Of a DNA stretch of 15,747 bases, positions 7,848-12,015 are shown one piece after another. The notes under the pieces were generated by a model that searched no databases, had not been told where the DNA came from, and saw only the letters and a list, made by a program, of their open reading frames with translations. The translations under genes were made by a program, and so were the position numbers. Each line of letters begins with the position of its first letter. Positions within the stretch are counted from its first letter, which is position 1. Origin of the DNA: Halobacteriales archaeon SW_9_67_25. GTDB lineage: Archaea > Halobacteriota > Halobacteria > Halobacteriales > Haloarculaceae. Where the stretch lies: contig PXSU01000069.1 in NCBI GenBank assembly GCA_003022745.1, forward strand, positions 1 to 15,747, given 5' to 3'.

Positions 7848-8122
7848 CAGACGTCGATGTACTGTTCCTCCCACTCGCGGCGGGCCTCGATCTCGTGGCG
7901 CCCCCGCCGAGTGAGGCTGTAGAAGTTCGTCCGGCGGTCGCGTTGCCCTTTCTCGACGAGCCCCTTGTCGACGAGCGTGTCCAGATTGGGGTACAGCCGC
8001 CCGTGGTGGATCTCCTTCTCGTAGTAGTCCTCCAGTTCGTCCTTGATCGCGAGCCCGTGGGGCTCCTCCTTGCCGGCGATGACGTACAGCAGGTCACGCT
8101 GGAATCCTGTCAGGTCGTACAT
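7847..8122 (-). CDS. PadR-family transcriptional regulator
   Basis: A 91-residue protein, MYDLTGFQRDLLYVIAGKEE, with the PadR winged helix: PHGLAIKDELEDYYEKEIHH, then GRLYPNLDTLVDKGLVEKG, then wing DRRTNFYSLTRRG, and a short C-terminal helix. The length fits single-domain haloarchaeal PadR proteins. PadR proteins are usually dimeric repressors, often of the genes they are co-transcribed with. It is first in a two-gene unit with the membrane zinc-ribbon gene (TGATG overlap). The upstream region is AT-rich and contains the interrupted palindrome GGAT-AATA-ATCC over the TATA position, a possible autoregulatory site. Confidence 0.9.
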   Translation of the reverse strand: MYDLTGFQRDLLYVIAGKEEPHGLAIKDELEDYYEKEIHHGRLYPNLDTLVDKGLVEKGQRDRRTNFYSLTRRGRHEIEARREWEEQYIDV

Positions 8123-8140
8123 CGGTAAAGTCTACATACG

Positions 8141-8163
8141 GATTATTATCCTAATTTATTAAA
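8141..8163 (-). promoter_or_regulatory. padR promoter, AT-rich, with interrupted palindrome
   Basis: Read on the minus strand, ATAATAAT (8149-8142) is centred about 24 bases before the padR ATG at 8122. It is flanked by GG and CC to give GGAT-AATA-ATCC. Just upstream is a second AT run, TTTAATAAATTA. An operator at the TATA box would suit PadR autorepression, but no binding evidence exists here. Confidence 0.45.
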
Positions 8164-8454
8164 TATTTCGTCCCGAATATGTGCTCGGATTACACGACCG
8201 GTCCAGTGCGTCGGCCGGGTTCGGAGCGACCGCCCCGAACAGTTAGAACCGACTCGAATCCGGGGACTGCTGTCGGCATCCTTCCCGTTTCGGGGACAGA
8301 AAGCTCCGCCGCTCCGGGGTCGGACCGTCCCCACGGGAGACGGGACAGTGACAGTTCAGGACGTCGAGAGGTGTCCGCTCTCTCCGGTTCGTATAGATAC
8401 CTCTATCGCATATTCCGGCACTGATGTGACGGCACTGTCACCAGTATGGGAGCG

Positions 8455-8460
8455 TTTATT
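8455..8460 (+). promoter_or_regulatory. TATA box for the amphi-Trp gene
   Basis: TTTATT is centred about 28 bases before the ATG at 8485. It supports that start over the in-frame ATG at 8446, which lies upstream of the box. Confidence 0.55.
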
Positions 8461-8484
8461 CTCGCCGGCCACGTACTGTCTCCC

Positions 8485-8755
8485 ATGCCAGAGACCGTGC
8501 TATTCAAAACGGAGCAACACAGCACTCGCGGGGAGGTCGCGTCGTACCTGCGGACCGTGGCCGACCGGCTGGACACGGGGGAGGGGGTATCCCTGGAATC
8601 GGGCGGGGAGTCGGTCACGATGGATCCCCCCGAAACAGTCGAGTTCGAGGTCAAGACGAACGCGAGGGACCGGCAGATGGCCCCGGCGAGTTGAGCCTGG
8701 AGATCGAACTGGAGTGGGACGAAACGGCGGTGACGACTCGCTGTCTATCGGGTGA
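8485..8755 (+). pseudogene. amphi-Trp domain protein, broken by two single-base losses
   Basis: The first frame reads MPETVLFKTEQHSTRGEVAS, then YLRTVADRLDTGEGVSLESG and PPETVEFEVKTNA, a normal amphi-Trp N-terminal half. It then runs out of frame to a TGA at 8694. Shifting near 8664 continues the family sequence EGPADGPGELSLEIELEWDE, which carries the conserved Trp. Shifting once more near 8720 gives NGGDDSLSIG and a TGA at 8753-8755. Each junction is explained by one missing base: GCGGAG reading as GCGAG, and GAAAAC reading as GAAAC. The intact product would be about 90 residues, normal for these small haloarchaeal proteins, whose role is unknown. It is either a young pseudogene or two indel errors in the sequence. 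As given it would make a 69-residue truncated protein lacking the Trp. Confidence 0.8.
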
Positions 8756-8758
8756 TGA

Positions 8759-8838
8759 TACCGGTGGACGTAACATTTGATACTTCTTGGCCCTCTCATA
8801 GACTGGGCCGAATGTATCACTGCTTACGTCCACCGGTA
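8759..8838. repeat. Long inverted repeat / 80-base hairpin
   Basis: TACCGGTGGACGTAA (8759-8773) is perfectly complementary to TTACGTCCACCGGTA (8824-8838). After a 5 x 5 internal loop, GATAC (8779-8783) pairs with GTATC (8814-8818), then TTGGCCC (8787-8793) with GGGCCGA (8805-8811, one G-T), around an 11-base loop. It begins 3 bases after the amphi-Trp stop. It could be a terminator, the end of a small mobile element, or part of an RNA gene. Confidence 0.9.
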
Positions 8839-8869
8839 GTCCGGCAGCGCGGCTAACCAGTCGAGTAAA

Positions 8870-8919
8870 GCGGAAAGGAAAGCGAGACGCGCGGGAAAAT
8901 CCGCGCGAACGCTTGCCGC
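8870..8919. repeat. Compound hairpin
   Basis: Outer pair GCGG (8870-8873) with CCGC (8916-8919); middle pair AAGCG (8880-8884) with CGCTT (8910-8914); inner pair CGCGCGGG (8888-8895) with TCCGCGCG (8900-8907, closing pair G-T), around an AAAA loop. The asymmetric bulges (AAAGGA opposite G, AGA opposite AA) look like RNA internal loops. Confidence 0.8.
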
Positions 8920-8936
8920 CCTAAATTGGTCCCCGC

Positions 8937-8966
8937 TGACGCTTCGGCCCTCCAAGCGAAGCGTCA
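8937..8966. repeat. Ten-base-arm hairpin
   Basis: TGACGCTTCG (8937-8946) and CGAAGCGTCA (8957-8966) are exact reverse complements around a 10-base loop. Confidence 0.9.
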
Positions 8967-8987
8967 CATGGAATAACAGAGGGGAGA

Positions 8988-8995
8988 TACTTAAG
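8988..8995. promoter_or_regulatory. TATA-like TACTTAAG, possibly bidirectional
   Basis: The core CTTAAG is palindromic. On the plus strand it would start RNA near 9019, giving an about 80-base leader for the gene at 9099. On the minus strand it would start RNA near 8966, into the hairpin cluster. Confidence 0.35.
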
Positions 8996-9052
8996 CGTAA
9001 CGACTGGACGTTTCACTCAGCCGAAAGCCCCCGCGTCGTGCCATTACTACCG

Positions 9053-9077
9053 GTGGCGACGCCACGGGTTTATTATA
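9053..9077 (+). promoter_or_regulatory. Promoter of the zinc-ribbon gene with adjacent palindrome
   Basis: TTTATTATA (9069-9077) is centred 26 bases before the ATG at 9099, fitting a leaderless mRNA. Immediately upstream, GTGGCG-A-CGCCAC (9053-9065) has two 6-base arms around one base and overlaps the expected BRE position, so a bound regulator would block TFB/TBP. Confidence 0.55.
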
Positions 9078-9098
9078 AGTTGGCGCGTACTAACGGAT

Positions 9099-9803
9099 AT
9101 GAAGATCCGCGGGAAGCGGGAGTGTCACTCCTGTAGGGCACGGTGGTCGTACTACGAGACGGGGAGTGTCACCTGCCCGGAGTGTGGGAGCCTCCGCAGC
9201 CGCGGGCTGGGCGAGCGCGCGGAACACACGGCCGGCCCGGCGACACTGGACCTCACGCCGGCACGGGCCGCCCTCGACAGGGAACCCCTCGGGACGGTCG
9301 CCGACCTGGCGGCAGAGGCCGCCGCCGAGTACGTCCGTCGGGCCGGGTTCGTCCACGCCGGCGAGCTACAGCCCCTCGGGGAGACGTCCCCCGCCGCGGC
9401 GGAGCTCCGGCGGGTCGGTTCGACGCTCTCGCGGTCGATGCGGGTCGCCGACCCGGACCGGCTGTACTTCCTGTCGCTGCTGGACGGGGCCGAGGACGGC
9501 GAGCGCCCCCCACCGGAGGAAGTGCCCGACGGGCTGTGGGGCGACCGGGGGCTGGCCGTCGCGGCCGCGACCGACGCCTACCTCTCGGACCTCGGACACG
9601 TCCGCTCAGAACCGGGGTCGGCTCTCGTGGCGGTGCTCTCGGCGCTCCGGGCCAGGCGCAAGCGCCTGGAGGCCCTGGACGGCGACGTCGACCCCGTCGA
9701 GGCGGAGCGACTCGTCCGTGCCTGCCGGGACGTCGGGACGGCAGTCCGGGAAGACGACGAGACGGCACTCGCCCGGGCCCGGGAACGCCTCGGCGTGTCG
9801 TAA
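9099..9803 (+). CDS. Haloarchaeal protein with N-terminal zinc ribbon (DUF7117-like), unknown function
   Basis: A 234-residue protein beginning MKIRGKRECHSCRARWSYYE. The N-terminal zinc ribbon is C9-x2-C12 with C26-x2-C29 (SVTCPECGS), reminiscent of TFIIB-type or rubredoxin-like ribbons. The rest is a mainly helical, Ala/Arg/Glu-rich region, with ALDREPLGTVADLAAEAAAE, then DRLYFLSLLDG, and a C-terminal helical pair (VAVLSALRARRKRLEALDGD and AERLVRACRDVGTAVREDDE). From memory it matches a conserved haloarchaeal family of unknown function, probably DUF7117; that name is not checked. No enzyme motif is visible. It is leaderless by promoter spacing and converges on the HalX regulator. Confidence 0.78.
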   Translation: MKIRGKRECHSCRARWSYYETGSVTCPECGSLRSRGLGERAEHTAGPATLDLTPARAALDREPLGTVADLAAEAAAEYVRRAGFVHAGELQPLGETSPAAAELRRVGSTLSRSMRVADPDRLYFLSLLDGAEDGERPPPEEVPDGLWGDRGLAVAAATDAYLSDLGHVRSEPGSALVAVLSALRARRKRLEALDGDVDPVEAERLVRACRDVGTAVREDDETALARARERLGVS

Positions 9804-9824
9804 CAGGCCCGACCGCGCAACACG

Positions 9825-9905
9825 ATACTGGTCGACGGAATCCCTGATGGATATTCACCGGGCTGTGACGCGACGAACTCTATCAACCGTTCCGTCGACC
9901 GGTAT
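9825..9905. terminator. Inverted repeat filling a convergent intergenic region
   Basis: ATACTGGTCGACGGAA (9825-9840) and TTCCGTCGACCGGTAT (9890-9905) are reverse complements over 16 bases with one mismatch (a G-U pair in RNA), separated by 49 bases. One arm lies 22 bases after the zinc-ribbon gene's stop and the other ends one base before the HalX gene's stop at 9907. A bidirectional 3'-end structure is the simplest reading, but the spacer is long for a classical terminator and archaeal terminators are usually T-runs, which are absent. Confidence 0.4.
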
Positions 9906-9906
9906 A

Positions 9907-10479
9907 TCACCGCTGGTACCGGGATATCCGCCGGAACGCAGTGTCGATGTCGTCGAACTCTGCGAGGGTGTCGTCCAGGTCGGATTTGAGTTCCTCGATC
10001 CGCTGGCGGAGTGTCGCGATTTCCTCGTTTCCCTCGACCGCGGAGGGCGGGAGTTCCTGCTCCAGGAGTGCGAGTTTCGACGTGGTCTCGAAGTACTCGG
10101 AGAGGCGGTCGTCGTACCGCTGGATCCGGAGTTGCTGTTCGATGGCGGCGACCAGGTCCGGTTTCTCGGCCGGTTTGCAGAGGTAATCATCGAAGTCCAT
10201 CTCCACGATGTCCAGTCCCGGGTCGACCGCCGTCAGCATGATTATACGACAGTCGTACCCGTCCGCCCGGATTTGTTCGAGCACCTCGTCGCCGCCGAGT
10301 TCCGGCATCCGCCGGTCGAGCAGGACCACGTCGACGTCCTCGTCGAGCGCCTCCAGAGCCTCCGCGCCGCCGTAGGCAGTCCGCGTCTCGTAGGCACTGC
10401 TCAGCCACAGCGCGTAGACGTCTGCCACGTCGGGTTCGTCGTCGACGACCAAGACAGTCGTATTGTCACTCCCCGCCAC
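9907..10479 (-). CDS. Response regulator with receiver and HalX domains
   Basis: A 190-residue protein starting at GTG: (M)AGSDNTTVLVVDDEPDVAD. The receiver domain (about 8-120) has the acidic pair in VVDDEPDV, the phospho-acceptor Asp in VVLLDRRMPELGGDE, the Thr in IIMLTAVDP and the Lys in DYLCKPAEKPDL. The C-terminal part is a HalX domain, a helical, coiled-coil-like output module (EYFETTSKLALLEQELPPSA, EEIATLRQRIEELKSDLDDT). It should be phosphorylated by a histidine kinase not present in the window; HalX output mechanism is unknown. GTG 10479 is chosen because AATTTATT (10511-10504) is 28 bases upstream and because residues before it are not receiver-like. Confidence 0.88.
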   Translation of the reverse strand: MAGSDNTTVLVVDDEPDVADVYALWLSSAYETRTAYGGAEALEALDEDVDVVLLDRRMPELGGDEVLEQIRADGYDCRIIMLTAVDPGLDIVEMDFDDYLCKPAEKPDLVAAIEQQLRIQRYDDRLSEYFETTSKLALLEQELPPSAVEGNEEIATLRQRIEELKSDLDDTLAEFDDIDTAFRRISRYQR

Positions 10480-10503
10480 ATCGCAACTGCCGACCCGGAC
10501 AGT

Positions 10504-10511
10504 AATAAATT
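10504..10511 (-). promoter_or_regulatory. TATA box of the HalX regulator gene
   Basis: AATTTATT on the minus strand is centred 28 bases before the GTG at 10479. On the plus strand the same bases are only about 19 bases from the ATG at 10526, too close to serve that frame well. Confidence 0.55.
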
Positions 10512-10525
10512 CTAGCTTCCCGAAT

Positions 10526-10830
10526 ATGTCCGTCCTCTTTACCGTGGTGGGCGTCCTGGCGTTCAGCCCCCTGCTCTTTTTGCTCGCGCTGTTCATCTAC
10601 GCCGCCGCGAGCGGTGGGTCCCGCACCGTCATCCTGGGCGACCTCCCCGAGGGGCTGACTGTCGGCGACGTCGCGAACACCGAGGGGGTGGCCGGTACGG
10701 CGCCGGCCGGGGAGTTGCTCCGGCAACTGCTGGGTGCGCGGCGCTCGGAACTGCCCGTCCTAGACACCGAGGGCCGCATCGTGGGGCGATCACCGCGGTC
10801 GCGCTCCGGCGCGGACAGGAACCGTTGTAA
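10526..10830 (+). pseudogene. Orphan C-terminal fragment of an M50-type metalloprotease (TM + CBS), frameshifted
   Basis: The frame reads MSVLFTVVGVLAFSPLLFLL (one membrane segment), then GDLPEGLTVGDVANTEGVAG and ELLRQLLGARRSELPVLDTE, a CBS-like module. This is the order found at the C-terminal end of haloarchaeal site-2-protease-like (M50) proteins; the HExxH and LDG catalytic parts are absent. After GRIVG the frame degenerates. Adding one G to the GGGG run at 10783-10786 would continue GRIVGAITAVALRRGQEPL and stop at TAA 10828-10830, so one base has probably been lost. As given, the frame has no stop and runs in phase into the BMP lipoprotein gene. It may instead be a genuine small TM-CBS protein of about 101 residues with a sequence error. 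The M50 link is from pattern memory. Confidence 0.6.
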
Positions 10831-10858
10831 TATGCTGAAGACCGGCAGCCCCGCGAGT

Positions 10859-10883
10859 ATCGGGACCACCGATGGTTTTAAAC
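10859..10883 (+). promoter_or_regulatory. BMP operon promoter with upstream interrupted palindrome
   Basis: TTTTAAAC (10876-10883) is centred 28 bases before the ATG at 10907, indicating a leaderless mRNA. ATCGG-GACCA-CCGAT (10859-10873) ends two bases before the AT-rich box and could be an operator; this is inference. Confidence 0.6.
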
Positions 10884-10906
10884 GAGGATTGTCCGTGTGG
10901 TACCGT

Positions 10907-12007
10907 ATGTCCCGCAATCCGCGGCGGCGGACAGTGCTCAAAGGACTCGGTTCCATCGGCGTGGCCGGCGCGCTGGCCGGGTGTGGTGGCGACGGCGGTG
11001 ATGGCGGTGACGGCGGCAGCGAGAACATCAACGTCGGGATGGTCTACGCCACCGGCGGGCTGGGCGACCAGTCGTTCAACGACATGGCCCACGTGGGCAT
11101 CCAGGAGGCGGAGGCGGAGTTCGGCGTCACCTACCAGAACGCCGAACCGGACGCCCCGGGCGACGTGGGCGAACTCCAGCGGCGGTTCGCGCGCTCGAGC
11201 AGTCCGAACTTCGAGCTGATCTGCTGTATCGGGTTCGTCCAGGCGACCGACCTCAAGACGAACGCCCAGGAGTTTCCGGATCAGGACTGGACCATCGTCG
11301 ATTCGGTCGTCAAAGACGACGACGGCAACCTCATCGACAACGTGGCCAACTACGTCTTCCGGGAACACGAGGGGTCGTTCCAGGTCGGCGTGCTCGCGGG
11401 GATGCTCACCGGCATGGACTACTCACACGGCGGCGGGACGACCAACCCCGACGAGAGTATGGTCGGCTTCGTCGGTGGCCAGGAGATTCCGCTGATCGAG
11501 AAGTTCGAGGCGGGCTACGCCGCGGGCGTCGACCACGCCGACGCGGAGATCCAGTTCGAGTCGGCCTACGCGGGCGACTGGAACGACCCCGCCACGGGCC
11601 AGGAGATCGCCACCTCGATGTACGACGACGGCGCCGACGTGGTCTACCACGCGGCGGGCGGCACCGGTGCGGGCGTCTTCGAGGCCGCACAGGCCGAGGG
11701 GCGCTATGCTATCGGCGTCGACAACGACCAGTCGGTCTCGGCGTCGGAGTTCTCCGACGTCATCGTCGCCTCCATGATAAAGCGGGTCAACCGTGCGGTC
11801 TTCGAGTCCGTCAGCGGCGTCATCGACGGGAACTTCAGGGGCGGTCAAGTCAACGACCTCGGCCTCGCGGAGGACGGCGTCGGCGCGGTGATCGGCCAGG
11901 ACTTCGAGGGCGAACTCCCCGGCGACATCACGTCGGAACTCGAAACGACCCGCCAGGGGATCATCGACGGCGACATCGATGTCCCGACCACGATGGACGA
12001 CGTCTGA
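10907..12007 (+). CDS. BMP-family substrate-binding lipoprotein (nucleoside-type ABC importer)
   Basis: A 366-residue protein. The N-terminus MSRNPRRRTVLKGLGSIGVA has a twin-arginine signal and ends in a lipobox, LAGC (Cys26), so it is exported folded by Tat and lipid-anchored outside. A Gly/Asp linker (GGDGGDGGDGGS) follows, then the BMP domain: NVGMVYATGGLGDQSFNDMA, FELICCIGFVQATDL, MVGFVGGQEIPLIEKFEAGY, YHAAGGTGAGVFEAA and YAIGVDNDQSVSA. BMP proteins such as PnrA bind purine nucleosides, and the ATPase and permeases downstream match that importer type; the ligand here is not proven. ATG 10907 fits the promoter spacing and the Tat signal. The longer in-frame extension upstream (from 10526) belongs to another, degraded gene and would bury the signal peptide. 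Confidence 0.92.
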   Translation: MSRNPRRRTVLKGLGSIGVAGALAGCGGDGGDGGDGGSENINVGMVYATGGLGDQSFNDMAHVGIQEAEAEFGVTYQNAEPDAPGDVGELQRRFARSSSPNFELICCIGFVQATDLKTNAQEFPDQDWTIVDSVVKDDDGNLIDNVANYVFREHEGSFQVGVLAGMLTGMDYSHGGGTTNPDESMVGFVGGQEIPLIEKFEAGYAAGVDHADAEIQFESAYAGDWNDPATGQEIATSMYDDGADVVYHAAGGTGAGVFEAAQAEGRYAIGVDNDQSVSASEFSDVIVASMIKRVNRAVFESVSGVIDGNFRGGQVNDLGLAEDGVGAVIGQDFEGELPGDITSELETTRQGIIDGDIDVPTTMDDV

Positions 12008-12015
12008 GCGGGGGC

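Larger units (their letters stand above)
8123..8484. other. 362-base gap between padR and the amphi-Trp gene
   Basis: I see no convincing gene; the short open frames have no recognisable protein pattern. It holds the padR promoter at its left end and the amphi-Trp promoter at its right end. Small repeats lie between: GTTCGG/CCGAAC at 8219-8224 and 8235-8240, GTATAGATAC at 8391-8400, a direct repeat GGCACTG at 8418-8424 and 8431-8437, and an inverted repeat GTGAC/GTCAC at 8426-8430 and 8437-8441. The last two are 14-40 bases upstream of the amphi-Trp TATA box and could be an operator. Confidence 0.5.
8759..8966. ncRNA. Candidate structured non-coding RNA, family not recognised
   Basis: Three hairpins follow one another with short linkers and no coding frame. 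The palindromic CTTAAG at 8990-8995 could act as a TATA box in either direction. On the minus strand a start about 27 bases away would fall near 8966, exactly at the base of the third hairpin, and a transcript of about 210 bases would end with the long hairpin. I do not see the conserved cores of RNase P RNA or SRP RNA. A mobile-element remnant is an equal alternative. Confidence 0.3.
8756..9098. other. 343-base gap with three strong inverted repeats
   Basis: No protein-coding gene is evident. It contains, in order, an 80-base hairpin (8759-8838), a compound hairpin (8870-8919), a 10-base-arm hairpin (8937-8966), a palindromic TATA-like CTTAAG (8990-8995), a 13-base near-palindrome (9053-9065) and the promoter of the next gene (9069-9077). 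The density of structure is far above the other gaps in the window. Confidence 0.8.

Noticed and set aside
8753..8759. Box C (GTGATGA at 8752-8758) of a C/D guide RNA
   Set aside because: A 7-base match alone is weak, it overlaps the amphi-Trp stop codon, and no properly spaced D, C' and D' boxes follow.
8651..8833. A 60-codon minus-strand frame reading through the long hairpin
   Set aside because: It overlaps the amphi-Trp coding region and one hairpin arm; the translation shows no family pattern.
8756..9000. RNase P RNA, SRP RNA or H/ACA guide RNA
   Set aside because: The conserved RNase P and SRP cores I know are not visible. An ACA follows the third hairpin, but no pseudouridylation pocket or standard kink-turn can be drawn. 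The RNA family is left unassigned.
8759..9060. IS200/IS605-type element end or derived palindromic element
   Set aside because: No TnpA or TnpB sequence or remnant is present, and I cannot match the ends to a known family. It is kept only as an alternative for the hairpin cluster.
10463..12007. A single 514-residue protein fusing the TM-CBS fragment to the BMP lipoprotein
   Set aside because: The Tat signal and lipobox at 10907 would be internal, a good promoter precedes 10907, and one lost G explains the missing stop of the upstream fragment.
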